Under the pieces are notes generated by a model. That model ran no database searches. It was not told the DNA's origin and was given only the letters and a program-made list of their open reading frames with translations. DNA of 64,000 nucleotides from Emticicia sp. 21SJ11W-3 (GTDB lineage: Bacteria; Bacteroidota; Bacteroidia; Cytophagales; Spirosomataceae), in assembly GCF_024138715.1 (NCBI RefSeq), contig NZ_CP092074.1:3968001-4032000 (forward strand). The letters run 5' to 3'. Position numbers and translations under genes: made by a program. This document shows, in pieces, positions 27,971-37,286 of the stretch; position 1 is the stretch's first letter, and every line of letters begins with the position of its first letter.

Positions 27971-28089
27971 CCTGTAAAAGGATGAAAACATTTACGCTAT
28001 AAATTATCATATATTTGCTTTTTCTAAAAAAATATTTTATATTTGAATAAGTTATAGCTAATAGCTTTAGCGTTTGATTTTTTTTGGTA

Positions 28090-28287
28090 TTAAACTAAAG
28101 AGTCTCGACAGCAAATTCCGACAATTTGACCAAGACGAGATGGTAGCTTAATGCCCATGTTAATATTTTGCCTACATTTGGCATTATAGTACATGGGCTC
28201 TACCATTACACCGTTCTTGGGAGCCGTCGGAAGCTTGCTGTACGGTGGGTAGTAGCCCTGTGCTATATTGCTTTTTATACCTACCAT
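28090..28287 (-). CDS. Hypothetical short protein, weakly supported
   Basis: A 65-residue frame starting MVGIKSNIAQGYYPPYSKLP, in the gap before the TlpA gene. Base composition is close to coding, and a run of Tyr and Pro is unusual for a random frame, but there is no ribosome site, no recognised motif and no partner. It may be spurious. Confidence 0.25.
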   Translation of the reverse strand: MVGIKSNIAQGYYPPYSKLPTAPKNGVMVEPMYYNAKCRQNINMGIKLPSRLGQIVGICCRDSLV

Positions 28288-28314
28288 AATAGACTCGTTA
28301 AATAAGGACGAGTT

Positions 28315-28422
28315 GTGAAACAGTTTTCATTCAATCCCAACCTTTGCAGGGCTTTGTTCGACCTCAGGATAGGCGTATGCCCTAAGCAGCTCTTCAAGAA
28401 CATCATCAAGTCTCCGGTGTAA
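28315..28422 (+). CDS. 35-residue small protein with GTG start
   Basis: GTG at 28315 follows AAGGACGAG, a fair ribosome binding site. The frame reads VKQFSFNPNLCRALFDLRI and ends IIKSPV. It contains two Cys, is basic, and lies 54 nt upstream of the TlpA-like gene. It may be a real mini-protein or leader peptide of the SusC/D locus. Codon usage looks coding, but there is no homology that I can recall. Confidence 0.3.
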   Translation: MKQFSFNPNLCRALFDLRIGVCPKQLFKNIIKSPV

Positions 28423-28476
28423 GGGAGGGTAGTGCCAAGTCCCTTCTTTTACTCATCAATCTAAGCAATTAAAACT

Positions 28477-29808
28477 ATGAACGTAAAAAAATACGTAGGG
28501 GCATTGCTATGCCTTTACTTTTGCCTATCTATACATTATCACCTACCCGCCCAGGCGCTCAAGGTGGGAGACGCTCTCCTACCGGCGCTCTGGCGCGTGC
28601 CACTTCAGGCAGCTAACCACCCCGAAGGTAAAGCAACCCTCACCCTGCAAGAGTATAAAGACCAACTCATCATCCTGGATTTCTGGGCTACCTGGTGCAG
28701 TCCGTGTATTGCCATGATGCCCCGCCTGGATAGCCTGCAAAAGCAATTTGATGGCCGTGTCCGGATCATCCCCGTTACCTATCAGTCCCGACAGGAAGTC
28801 ACTTCCTTTATGGAGAAGTTAAGCAGACGGACCGGCAGACCTGTCAACCGGCCTGAAGTAGTAGAAGATGAGGTGCTGCAAAAAGCATTCCCCCGCGATG
28901 CCATCCCTTATTATGTATGGATAGGCCCCGATCAGCTTGTCAAAGCCATCACTACCAGCGAGCAGATGACGGCTAAGCATATTTCAGATTTCTTACAGAA
29001 CCATACCACTCCCCAAACCAGAGAAAGGCCGCCGACAATACATTATGATGCACGCTACCCGCTTCTGGTAAAAGCGTCTGTCGACCAGCATCCGGTCACT
29101 CCGTATTACCAGTCAGTACTCGCCGCTTATATGCCGGGTTTGGGTGGCGGATACCAGCGCCAACCGGCAGGTAAGGGATTTACCCGCATCACCATGATGA
29201 ACCAGACCATCCCCAAACTGGCTGCTCAGGCCTATGAAGAAGCACGCATCTGGTTCGGGAAAAATCGCATCCTGATAGAAACCCCCGATACACTGCAACT
29301 TATACCTCAGGGTGACCGGCAGGAATGGCTGCAAAAGAATGCCTTCTGTTATGAAATCATCGTTCCCACTGCTGATACCTCAAGAATTTTCCAATTTATG
29401 CAATCAGATTTAGGACGGTATTTTCCTCAATACCAGTTTTCCATTCAGGAACGAGACACCCGGTGCTACGCCTTGACCGTGACCGACCGAACCGCACTTC
29501 CTTTCAACCAATCAGGACAAGCCCCTCTTTTTGAAGCGCAGATGCTGGGTCTGAAAATGATTAATTGCCATCCGACCGTACTAGTCAACCGTTTGAATTT
29601 TCTCTACCAGCAAAACTCACCTTTCCCGCTGGTGGACGAAACCGGCATTACGAAGGGAATAGACCTGCCCATCGAGGCGGCTTTATCAGACCTGAACGCA
29701 TTGAACAAGGCTTTAGAAAAATATGGTCTGGCCTTCAGGGAAAAAACTGTCCCGTTGAAACTACTGATTATCAATAGTGCCTCAGACCGATTATCTCCTC
29801 ACCCCTAA
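28477..29808 (+). CDS. TlpA-type thioredoxin-fold protein of a SusC/D locus
   Basis: A 443-residue protein with a signal peptide (about 1-26). The thioredoxin-like domain (about 30-180) carries the redox motif WCSPC in LDFWATWCSPCIAMMP. The C-terminal 250 residues have no named domain that I recognise. It should act in the periplasm. It lies 11 nt before the SusC gene, so it is the first gene of the operon. TlpA-SusC-SusD clusters are common in Bacteroidota and are often linked with peptide or metal-chelate uptake. The block is visibly more GC-rich than the neighbouring island genes. Confidence 0.85.
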   Translation: MNVKKYVGALLCLYFCLSIHYHLPAQALKVGDALLPALWRVPLQAANHPEGKATLTLQEYKDQLIILDFWATWCSPCIAMMPRLDSLQKQFDGRVRIIPVTYQSRQEVTSFMEKLSRRTGRPVNRPEVVEDEVLQKAFPRDAIPYYVWIGPDQLVKAITTSEQMTAKHISDFLQNHTTPQTRERPPTIHYDARYPLLVKASVDQHPVTPYYQSVLAAYMPGLGGGYQRQPAGKGFTRITMMNQTIPKLAAQAYEEARIWFGKNRILIETPDTLQLIPQGDRQEWLQKNAFCYEIIVPTADTSRIFQFMQSDLGRYFPQYQFSIQERDTRCYALTVTDRTALPFNQSGQAPLFEAQMLGLKMINCHPTVLVNRLNFLYQQNSPFPLVDETGITKGIDLPIEAALSDLNALNKALEKYGLAFREKTVPLKLLIINSASDRLSPHP

Positions 29809-29819
29809 ATTCCTGACCC

Positions 29820-32800
29820 ATGAACATAAAACCATACATTCTGTGGCTCCTGCTCTTCCTGTTTCATAGTAACCTGTGGGCACAAATCCAGGTAAGAGGG
29901 AAAATAGTATCTGCGGGCGAAAAGCAGCCCCTGGTGGGGGCTTCCATACAAATCCCTGGTAGCATTCGTGGTACGATTGCTGATGCAGAAGGCAATTTTT
30001 CCATCCAATCATCCGCCCCTGCGGAGAGTCTGGTGGTCAGCTTTATCGGATACAAGCGTCAGCTGGTGTCGCTGAAAACCTATACAGGCGAACTGCTTAC
30101 TATTTATCTGGAACCTGAGTCTTCCCAGTTTGATGAAGTGGTGGTGGTTTCTACCGGTTACGAGCAGATACCCCGCGAGCGGGCAACCGGTTCCTTCGCC
30201 TTTGTGAATGCGGAGTTGATTAACCGGAGTCCCGGCACCAATATCCTCAACCGCCTGGAAGACCTGGCCAGCGGACTGACTTTTAACCGGGATGGTTCCA
30301 CGCAGGGCAACAACATCAGTATCCGAAGTCTGGGTACGATTTATGCCAATGACCAGCCTTTGATTGTGATTGATAATTTCCCTTATGAAGGGGACATCCG
30401 TAACCTCAATCCTTCCGATGTAGCCTCCATTACTCTACTCAAGGATGCGGCTGCGGCTTCCATCTGGGGAGCCCGGGCAGGTAATGGGGTGATTGTCATC
30501 ACTACTAAAAAAGGAAAGGCAGGCAAGCAGCAGATTACTGTGAAAAGTGATGTGGTTTGGGGAAGCAGACCCAACCTGTTTTACAAACCCCGGATGTCTA
30601 CGGCGGAGTACATGGGTATGGAAAAGCTGCTTTTCGAACGGGGATACTACACGGCAGCAGAAACTTCTTTGGGGAATACACCCCTGACACCGGTTGTGGA
30701 GCTGCTCATTGCCCGGCGAGACGGAACAATCAGCGCTGAGGCAGCGCAGGCTGAAATCAGCCGACTGGAATCGCTTGACCTTAGAAATGATTATAGCAGG
30801 TATCTCTACCGGAACAGCCTGTTACAGCAATATGCTATGAATCTCAGTGGCGGAACCACCGCTCACCGGTATTATTGGTCTGCGGGGTATGACCGCAACC
30901 TGTCTGCCTCTGTGGGCGACCAGTTCAACAGACTGACGCTGAACCTGGCCAATCATTTCAGCTTTCTCCAGCAAAAGCTGGAACTAGGAACAGGTATCTA
31001 CTTTACCCGGACGACGGATCAGCAGAACAGTTTGGGGACACTTAATCTGGAGACCTTACGACCGCTATATCCATACGCCCGGTTGGCCGACGAATCAGGG
31101 AATGCTTTGGCGATTGTAAAGGATTACCGGACTTCTTTCGTTCAGAATGCAGCCTTGCGGGGCTTGTACGACTGGACTTACCGGCCATTGGAGGAATTAA
31201 ACCGCAATGACAACACCACTCTTGCCAACGATTTGCGTCTGAACCTGAATATGAAATACCTGCTTATCCGCGGCTTGCAGGCCGAAGTACAGTACCAGGC
31301 AGGTTTGGGCAATGCCTTGCAAAAGCAATATTACAGCCCTGAAAGCTATTTTACCCGTGATTTGATCAATAACTATACCCAGGTAGGTACTAACGGAACC
31401 TTGACTTACCCTATCCCCAAAGGTGGCATCCTGGATCAGTCGCAGGGATACACTGTCACGCATCATCTGAGAGGCCAGTTGTCCTATAAAAACATCAGCA
31501 ATGACGCTGAACCTAATCCTAACAGAATTTCGCTGCTGGCCGGGGCGGAGGTGTATGACCGCAGCAGATGGAGTAGCCGGAACCGGTTTTATGGATACGA
31601 TGACCGGCATGCCACCCTGCAACCAGTTGATTACATAGGTATATTCACTCAATACAGTTACCCGACTACCAGTAAGACGATTCCCTTCCGGGATGGGCGT
31701 ACCGAGCAATCCGACCGCGGCATCTCGTATTACCTGAATGGGGCTTACACCTATTTGGGACGTTATACCTTCTCGGCAAGTGCCCGGCTGGATCAATCCA
31801 ATCTGTTTGGGGTAAAAACCAATCAGCGGGGCGTACCGCTTTATTCTACAGGTCTCAGCTGGGATATAGCTCAGGAGCAGTTTTATCATTGGCCAGCACT
31901 TCCTTATCTCCGGCTGCGGGCCACCTATGGCTATAACGGTAACATCGACAAAACAACCAGTGCGTATACGACCGCCTATTATTTTTCTTCTGCCGCACAA
32001 ACCAGGCTACCCTATGCACAGATTATTAATCCGCCCAATCCCCAACTCAGATGGGAACGGGTGGGCATCTTTAATGGGGGGTTAGACTGGGAAACACGAA
32101 ACTCCCGCTGGAAAGGAAGCCTTGAATTCTATGCCAAAAAAAGTACGGATTTAATCGGAGACACACCTTATGCCCCCTCTTCCGGTATTACCAGTTTTAG
32201 AGGGAATATCGCCAATATGACCGGTAAGGGTATGGATCTGGAGGTTTCCCGCCAGCATACCACCCGGGGTGTCCGCTGGCAGTCGGTACTCTTATTGAGT
32301 TATGCGGCAGATAAAATTACTAATTATCAGGTGCAGTCCTCCACTATCAACTATCTGCAATCCATCCGCTTACCCATGAACAACCAGTCCTTGTATACCT
32401 TGTATGCTTTGGAATGGGGTGGATTGAATCCCTTGGATGGCTCTCCCACCGGCTTGCTTGAGGGAAAGTCCAGCACGGATTATACCCGGATCATCCAGAC
32501 CACTCCGACGACCGGTTTACTTTCCTATGCGGCAAGACCCCGGCTGTTTGGAAGTATCCGCAATAACCTGGTCTACAAAAAACTAAGCCTGTCCTTTAAC
32601 ATTGCCTACCGGCTGGGCTATTTCTTCAGAAGGGAATCGGTGGTCTATTCCGATGTCCTGGCAGGCAATGGGGGACATGGCGATTTTTCCAAAAGGTGGA
32701 TGCAGCCGGGTGACGAATTAAAAACCCAGGTGCCCTCGCTTCCCCTAACCGCATCGGCCAACCGGGATAACATGTACCGTTATTCAACACAGCTCATAGA

Positions 32801-33008
32801 AAATGGTAATCATATCCGCTTGAGAGATGTTCGTTTGCAATATGATTTGTCTGCTAAGCACATAGCGCTGTTCAAATCTGCTCAGCTATACTTTTATGCC
32901 AATAACCTTGGATTGCTCTACCGGGCTAACAAGCAGGGCATAGACCCGGATTACCCGGATATGCCCTCTGCACCTTCTGTCAGTTTTGGATTCAATCTCC
33001 AGTTTTAA
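29820..33008 (+). CDS. SusC/RagA-family TonB-linked outer membrane transporter
   Basis: A 1062-residue protein. After a signal peptide (cleaved after NLWAQ) come a carboxypeptidase-regulatory-like domain (GKIVSAGEKQPLVGASIQI to about 100), a TonB-box region, the plug (SPGTNILNRLEDLASGL ... ITLLKDAAAASIWGARAGNGVIVITTKKG, about 130-230) and a 22-strand barrel ending in F-N-L-Q-F. It imports a large nutrient with its SusD partner, driven by TonB/ExbBD. Substrate cannot be predicted: no glycosidase or peptidase is in the operon apart from the TlpA protein. Confidence 0.95.
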   Translation: MNIKPYILWLLLFLFHSNLWAQIQVRGKIVSAGEKQPLVGASIQIPGSIRGTIADAEGNFSIQSSAPAESLVVSFIGYKRQLVSLKTYTGELLTIYLEPESSQFDEVVVVSTGYEQIPRERATGSFAFVNAELINRSPGTNILNRLEDLASGLTFNRDGSTQGNNISIRSLGTIYANDQPLIVIDNFPYEGDIRNLNPSDVASITLLKDAAAASIWGARAGNGVIVITTKKGKAGKQQITVKSDVVWGSRPNLFYKPRMSTAEYMGMEKLLFERGYYTAAETSLGNTPLTPVVELLIARRDGTISAEAAQAEISRLESLDLRNDYSRYLYRNSLLQQYAMNLSGGTTAHRYYWSAGYDRNLSASVGDQFNRLTLNLANHFSFLQQKLELGTGIYFTRTTDQQNSLGTLNLETLRPLYPYARLADESGNALAIVKDYRTSFVQNAALRGLYDWTYRPLEELNRNDNTTLANDLRLNLNMKYLLIRGLQAEVQYQAGLGNALQKQYYSPESYFTRDLINNYTQVGTNGTLTYPIPKGGILDQSQGYTVTHHLRGQLSYKNISNDAEPNPNRISLLAGAEVYDRSRWSSRNRFYGYDDRHATLQPVDYIGIFTQYSYPTTSKTIPFRDGRTEQSDRGISYYLNGAYTYLGRYTFSASARLDQSNLFGVKTNQRGVPLYSTGLSWDIAQEQFYHWPALPYLRLRATYGYNGNIDKTTSAYTTAYYFSSAAQTRLPYAQIINPPNPQLRWERVGIFNGGLDWETRNSRWKGSLEFYAKKSTDLIGDTPYAPSSGITSFRGNIANMTGKGMDLEVSRQHTTRGVRWQSVLLLSYAADKITNYQVQSSTINYLQSIRLPMNNQSLYTLYALEWGGLNPLDGSPTGLLEGKSSTDYTRIIQTTPTTGLLSYAARPRLFGSIRNNLVYKKLSLSFNIAYRLGYFFRRESVVYSDVLAGNGGHGDFSKRWMQPGDELKTQVPSLPLTASANRDNMYRYSTQLIENGNHIRLRDVRLQYDLSAKHIALFKSAQLYFYANNLGLLYRANKQGIDPDYPDMPSAPSVSFGFNLQF

Positions 33009-33020
33009 ACTCCTCATGCA

Positions 33021-34388
33021 ATGAAACCTCATCAATTATTCTGTCTGCTATCCTTATGTCTTTTGTCTGGCTGTGATTCGGAATTCCTCAGCAAAAAGCC
33101 TGACAAAGCATTGTTGATACCCCAAACCCTTGCGGATTTCCAGGCACTGCTGGACAATAACAGCTACATGAACCTGGCACCCTATTTACCTTTGATCAGC
33201 AGTGATGATCTCTCTATTACTGATCAGGGACTCCCCAGCCGCTCCCTTCTGGAAATCAACAGTTATGTATGGAAAAAGGATTTGTACGAAAACTCCAATG
33301 TCGGAGATTGGAATAACCAGTATCGCATTATCCTGTATGCCAACATTGTCCTGGAAGGACTTGAAAAAACAGAACCTTCTGAACAGAAAAAGCATCTGCA
33401 GGGTACGGCGTTGTTTTTCAGGGCATGGGCGCATTTGCATTTGGCACAACAGTTTTCCCAACCCTATGATCCGGCCAAAGCCGGTCAGACACCGGGCATC
33501 CCTCTTCGATTGGAATCTGATGTCAATGCTTTAAGTGGCAGAGGCACCCTCTCAGGAACGTTTCAGCAAATCATGACTGACCTCAAAGAATCGCTTGAAT
33601 TATTGCCTGACCTGGTGCCGGTTCTCACCCGGCCCAGTAAAAATGCAGCCCGGGCATTGCTGGCCCGGGCCTGTCTATTGATGCAGGAATATGCCCTGGC
33701 CGAACACTTTGCCGCGGAAGCACTGAAACGAAATAATCTATTGCTGGATTATAATCAATTGACAGGTGACCTCAGTTCGGCTACCCGCCCTTTCCCTGCC
33801 TTGTTAACGGAAGGAAACCCTGAGGTGATTTTCTATGCGCCGCTGGCTTCATCAGGTTATCAAAGCGCGACTACAACGATGGTTGATTCAAGCCTTTTCA
33901 ATGCCTACGACTCACGAGATCTGAGAAGAAATCTGTTCTATGTCAGGCGGGCAGACAGGGCGGTTAATTTTAAAGGATCGTATAGCGGCCGGTCTCCGGT
34001 GACCCATTTTGCCGGACTGGCCAATGATGAACTCTATCTGATTCTGGCAGAATGTCAGGCGCGCCGGAATGCCTTGGAAGAAGCGGCACAAACCATCAAC
34101 ACCTTGCTGAGTAAACGATGGAGAACGGGAACTTTCCCGGGAGTGTCTTTCCCGAATGCCATAACAGCGCTTCGCTTCATCTTAGAGGAAAGAAGAAAAG
34201 AGTTGGCCTTTAGAGGATTGCGGTGGTCAGACCTGCGCAGATTGAATCTGGAACCGGGCTTGAGCAAAGATTTGTCCCGGAAAGTGAATGGAGAACTTAT
34301 CCAACTACAAGCAAATGACCCCAGATATACTTTCCCTATTCCTGAACTGGAGGTAAGGCTGAATCAAATTGAACAGAATCCCAGGTAA
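33021..34388 (+). CDS. SusD/RagB-family outer-membrane nutrient-binding lipoprotein
   Basis: A 455-residue lipoprotein (lipobox LLSGCDSEFL). Four TPR-like helical pairs are spread over about 75-260, including FFRAWAHLHLAQQFSQPYDP, the hallmark SusD segment. The C-terminal signature ERRKELAFRGLRWSDLRRL is also typical. It forms the surface lid of the SusC channel and captures substrate. It starts 12 nt after susC, and a terminator hairpin ends the operon. Confidence 0.95.
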   Translation: MKPHQLFCLLSLCLLSGCDSEFLSKKPDKALLIPQTLADFQALLDNNSYMNLAPYLPLISSDDLSITDQGLPSRSLLEINSYVWKKDLYENSNVGDWNNQYRIILYANIVLEGLEKTEPSEQKKHLQGTALFFRAWAHLHLAQQFSQPYDPAKAGQTPGIPLRLESDVNALSGRGTLSGTFQQIMTDLKESLELLPDLVPVLTRPSKNAARALLARACLLMQEYALAEHFAAEALKRNNLLLDYNQLTGDLSSATRPFPALLTEGNPEVIFYAPLASSGYQSATTTMVDSSLFNAYDSRDLRRNLFYVRRADRAVNFKGSYSGRSPVTHFAGLANDELYLILAECQARRNALEEAAQTINTLLSKRWRTGTFPGVSFPNAITALRFILEERRKELAFRGLRWSDLRRLNLEPGLSKDLSRKVNGELIQLQANDPRYTFPIPELEVRLNQIEQNPR

Positions 34389-34394
34389 AAAAAC

Positions 34395-34428
34395 ACCCCT
34401 GATGGTAGATCAATTCACCATCAGGGGT
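34395..34428 (+). terminator. Terminator of the TlpA-SusC-SusD operon
   Basis: ACCCCTGATGGT (34395-34406) pairs perfectly with ACCATCAGGGGT (34417-34428) around a 10-nt loop, 7 nt after the SusD stop codon. The downstream T run is weak. Confidence 0.8.
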
Positions 34429-34669
34429 AGACTACAATAAGTTTATTGGATGTAAGAACATATTGATATCGAATAAAAGCAATTGACCTTAACATTCTTT
34501 AGTTAATCAGACTTTATGGACTTGAAGTTTGCATAATATCCGTCTATGTTAGAAGTCTCCAGATAATCAACCAATAAAAAACCAAAAAAATTGACAGATA
34601 AAGTCATCTTACCACTGAATTCCCCATTTTCGAAGTCAATACTAATTATTCCATTATTAAAAATTTTTC

Positions 34670-34703
34670 CAAGTATTAACACTTGCACAAGTATTAACAC
34701 TTG
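34670..34703. repeat. Tandem 18-bp repeat of a quasi-palindrome
   Basis: CAAGTATTAACACTTG occurs twice, at 34670-34685 and 34688-34703. Each unit is itself nearly palindromic (CAAGT...ACTTG). It lies in a 376-bp gap between the SusD operon and the toxin array that otherwise shows only a doubtful short frame on the minus strand. It could be a binding site or a relic. Confidence 0.6.
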
Positions 34704-34764
34704 AAATAGACAAACCACACTAACAAATAACCCCTAAAAGGATTTCTTCTTTGGCAAAACTTGA

Positions 34765-35777
34765 AACCAAACGTGTAGCTGCATTTCAGATGCCCTATAC
34801 CTTACTGAAAAAGATTTAGGGCAAGTTACCTACTCTGCGGCACAATTTTTTGGATGCTTGGATCCCACTCTTGGAGTTAACAAGTTTCTTATTGATGCAG
34901 ACTGTCTTAAGATGGTGACTGATGGGTGGGAAACTATCAAACTAATCTATGGTATGGCCAAAGGTATTACTTTAGATGGGACATTCAAAAAACTTAAATC
35001 AACAGCCTTACAATTTGTTGAGGATTATGTTGGATATACTCCCATCAACAAGTATCATCATGGGCGGTTAGTATTCGATGTTGGTTCTATGTTTGTTGGA
35101 GTTGGCGAGGCATCAGCTTTGCTGAAAGGCATGAGTCTTGTAAAAGCTGCTGTGTTTTTAGAAAGAGCAGCAGCATTAGCAGAGCGATTCAATGTTTTAA
35201 GTAAAATGCTGAGTAAAGTTGGTGTAACTGCCTCAAAATTGGGCAGTAAAGGTTTTCAGTTTGTTATAAAAAAAGCGGATGGAAGCATTGCTAAAGTTAT
35301 AGGAAGTTATGTAGATAATGTACTTAAAGGTGTAAAGCAAAAGACAGCAGCTTATACCAAATATTTAGGTATTCATACAGGTGATATTGAATTTGCAGAT
35401 GGTACTAAACGAAAAGGCACTTATAAAATTTGGGGTAAATGCGGAAGTGTCAGTACTTTGCGTGTAAATACTGATGGAGCCAATGGATGTGGTAATCTTA
35501 GCGAAGCTGCGGCTGAAGCCGCTAAGGGGGGGCGAATGTTTACAAGCATAGTTATAAATATGATGAGAGGGTTAGGATGAGAGGGGTTGAAGACCATGTT
35601 AGTCACAATTTTCCGTACTCATTTGATGATGCCATATTAGCTACTAAGCCAATTATTAAAAATAATGGATATAGAATCTTCCAGCTACAGGGTAAAATGA
35701 ATGGAAAGAATGGCGTTTTTGAAATTGGAGTCAATAAAGATGGTATAATTGATCACAGGTTTTTTAGACCAAAATAA
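34765..35777 (+). pseudogene. Polymorphic toxin C-terminus 1 (pretoxin module plus toxin tip), decayed
   Basis: An open frame without an ATG from 34765 carries a linker (DLGQVTYSAAQFFGCLDPT), the pretoxin module (FDVGSMFVGVGEASALLKGMS), and the IEFADGTKRKGTYKIWGKCGSVSTLRV segment shared with the cassettes to the right. It stops at 35580. The toxin tip (HNFPYSFDDAILA to IGVNKDGIIDHRFF) continues in another frame at 35577-35777, so a frameshift separates them. The N-terminal secretion and repeat regions are missing. Immunity gene follows 10 nt later. Tip type not assigned; an RNase is possible. Confidence 0.7.
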
Positions 35778-35787
35778 ACTGATAATA

Positions 35788-36072
35788 ATGAAGTATTTAG
35801 TTATAGATGCTGCCTTAGGTGGTACAGGAATTAGAGATAAGTATCAAGGAGGATATATAGATCCCGATGACTTAGATTTAAGCATAATAATTAAACAAAG
35901 ATTAAAAGAGTGGTTATTAAAATATGAGAATGAACACTATAATGGCTTTGCTGATGGCACACTTATAGAAGACCTTGACCAAGAAGGTAGAGAAATAGCC
36001 TTAATTATTAAAAATGAATTAAAGGAAGTAAAGATAGAATACTTTTCTGATGCACGAATGACAAATGATTAG
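35788..36072 (+). CDS. Putative immunity protein 1
   Basis: A 94-residue acidic protein starting MKYLVIDAALGGTGIRDKY. Position right after a toxin tip, small size and acidity are the usual marks of immunity proteins. The ATG at 35788 is chosen over the in-frame upstream codon because that lies within the toxin. It overlaps the next frame by 8 bp (ATGATTAG). Confidence 0.6.
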   Translation: MKYLVIDAALGGTGIRDKYQGGYIDPDDLDLSIIIKQRLKEWLLKYENEHYNGFADGTLIEDLDQEGREIALIIKNELKEVKIEYFSDARMTND

Positions 36073-36268
36073 CGAATTATGGCCGAAAGATGCAAATTGC
36101 TCTGAGTGTGATGCTGTAAATCAGGCATTGTATGACGGTGCAATATGGGATGATATACAAATCCATACCATTAAAATCGACTTTAAAGGTAATAAAATGA
36201 TAAATTTTACAAGATGTAATGAGTGCAGAGATATTTTTAAAGATTTGCATGTCACTAGTGATAAATAA
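36065..36268 (+). CDS. C-terminal fragment of a deaminase-type toxin
   Basis: A 67-residue frame with two Cys pairs: CSEC followed by DAVNQALYDGA, and RCNEC. The order C-x-E near the start of a helix, then a T-x-K-I-D strand, then C-x-x-C resembles the zinc-binding core of YwqJ-like deaminase toxins, with the Glu as proton shuttle. Everything before this core is missing, so it is an orphan tip, probably silent. It overlaps immunity gene 1 and is followed 5 nt later by immunity gene 2. The deaminase call is by motif only. Confidence 0.5.
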   Translation: MISELWPKDANCSECDAVNQALYDGAIWDDIQIHTIKIDFKGNKMINFTRCNECRDIFKDLHVTSDK

Positions 36269-36273
36269 ATTAT

Positions 36274-36798
36274 ATGAAAGCGATGGATTTTAAACGGATA
36301 TCAATTCGGGGAAGAGTTGCATTTTCAATAGTATGTCTTGAAAACTCAATCAAACACTTTCAACTTTCAGAATTGGAATGGGATTTTTTATTGAAGCTAT
36401 TATGGAATTATACTAGTATTAATATGGGGACTTGGCACTATCAGGTGGCAGAATGTATTCCAAGAGGGGCATTAAATGATACTGATGATTTGAGTGATTT
36501 AGATTTTTTGAGCGAAACCCAATTCTGGTCTTTAAATCAATTATATAAAAAGTGTAATAATGAATTATTGGAAATTATAGACCTTATTTTTTTCATAGGA
36601 ATATCAGATCTTTATTCTTCTATTGAAAATTACTCTCCTCAGACTATTGAATATTTGCAAGAAATTTTACTTATTATGAATAAGCATAAAATTCCGTTAC
36701 CACCTGTTAATATGTTTTATCAATTCTCCATAACTGAGTATAATGGTTGGGGAAGGGAGTTTACAAGAGAAGATGTTTTTAGAAATATTTCAAATTAG
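36274..36798 (+). CDS. Putative immunity protein 2
   Basis: A 174-residue acidic, helical protein without signal peptide, 5 nt after the deaminase-like fragment. Segments such as NMGTWHYQVAECIPRGAL and the long helical stretch NELLEIIDLIFFIGISDLY suggest an all-alpha protein. I do not recognise the family. The role as immunity protein is inferred from position. Confidence 0.55.
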   Translation: MKAMDFKRISIRGRVAFSIVCLENSIKHFQLSELEWDFLLKLLWNYTSINMGTWHYQVAECIPRGALNDTDDLSDLDFLSETQFWSLNQLYKKCNNELLEIIDLIFFIGISDLYSSIENYSPQTIEYLQEILLIMNKHKIPLPPVNMFYQFSITEYNGWGREFTREDVFRNISN

Positions 36799-36921
36799 TG
36801 CTATAGTAAAGAAGCAATTTAGAATTGTAAAGCTTAAAGTGCCCCAACCAATAAATACTAAACACATACCCATTACCAATCATACCACCCATTATAATTT
36901 ATAAAGAGAAAAACCTATAAA

Positions 36922-37056
36922 ATGAAGCAATTCTACAAACCTTTACGTAAAATCTGGGCTTTGCTGTTGTTAGTATGCGGCTTTACGTTGGCGGCTCATG
37001 CCAGCGATGACGTGCCGGGTACAAAGAAAAAGGAATATAAAGTAAAGATAGTTTAA
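36922..37056 (+). CDS. Signal-peptide leader frame, copy 1
   Basis: A 44-residue frame: MKQFYKPLRKIWALLLLVCG, then FTLAAHASDD and a Lys-rich end. It is a clear Sec signal peptide (basic n-region, Leu-rich core, cleavage after AHA) with a TAA soon after. It looks like the start of a large secreted toxin gene whose body has been deleted, leaving leader and C-terminus. Upstream is AGAGAAAAACCTATAAA, conserved in all copies. Confidence 0.6.
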   Translation: MKQFYKPLRKIWALLLLVCGFTLAAHASDDVPGTKKKEYKVKIV

Positions 37057-37286
37057 AATAAAAATTGAGTACTTCTGCTGATATAGGCAATCAGAGAAGC
37101 CGGGGTTTCCATAACCCATATAGTTCATTGATTTATAGGTTAATTTCTCAATTTCGTTGGCATAACCGATATGTTACCGGCCAACGGCTGGGCGGCTATA
37201 TTGAAAGACCAATATTACCAGCTTGAATCAGGTACACTTCAATAAACGGATACTACAACGGGCGCACTGCATTTGAAATAGCATCT

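Noticed and set aside
31197-32000. A 267-codon open frame antisense to the SusC gene.
   Set aside because: It lies wholly opposite a clear SusC barrel, has no ribosome site or motif, and such frames are common in GC-richer genes.
34503-34718. A 71-codon minus-strand frame between the SusD operon and the toxin array.
   Set aside because: Its start lies in the 18-bp tandem repeat and its hydrophobic N-terminus is made by that repeat. It might be a gene relic, but I cannot support a call.
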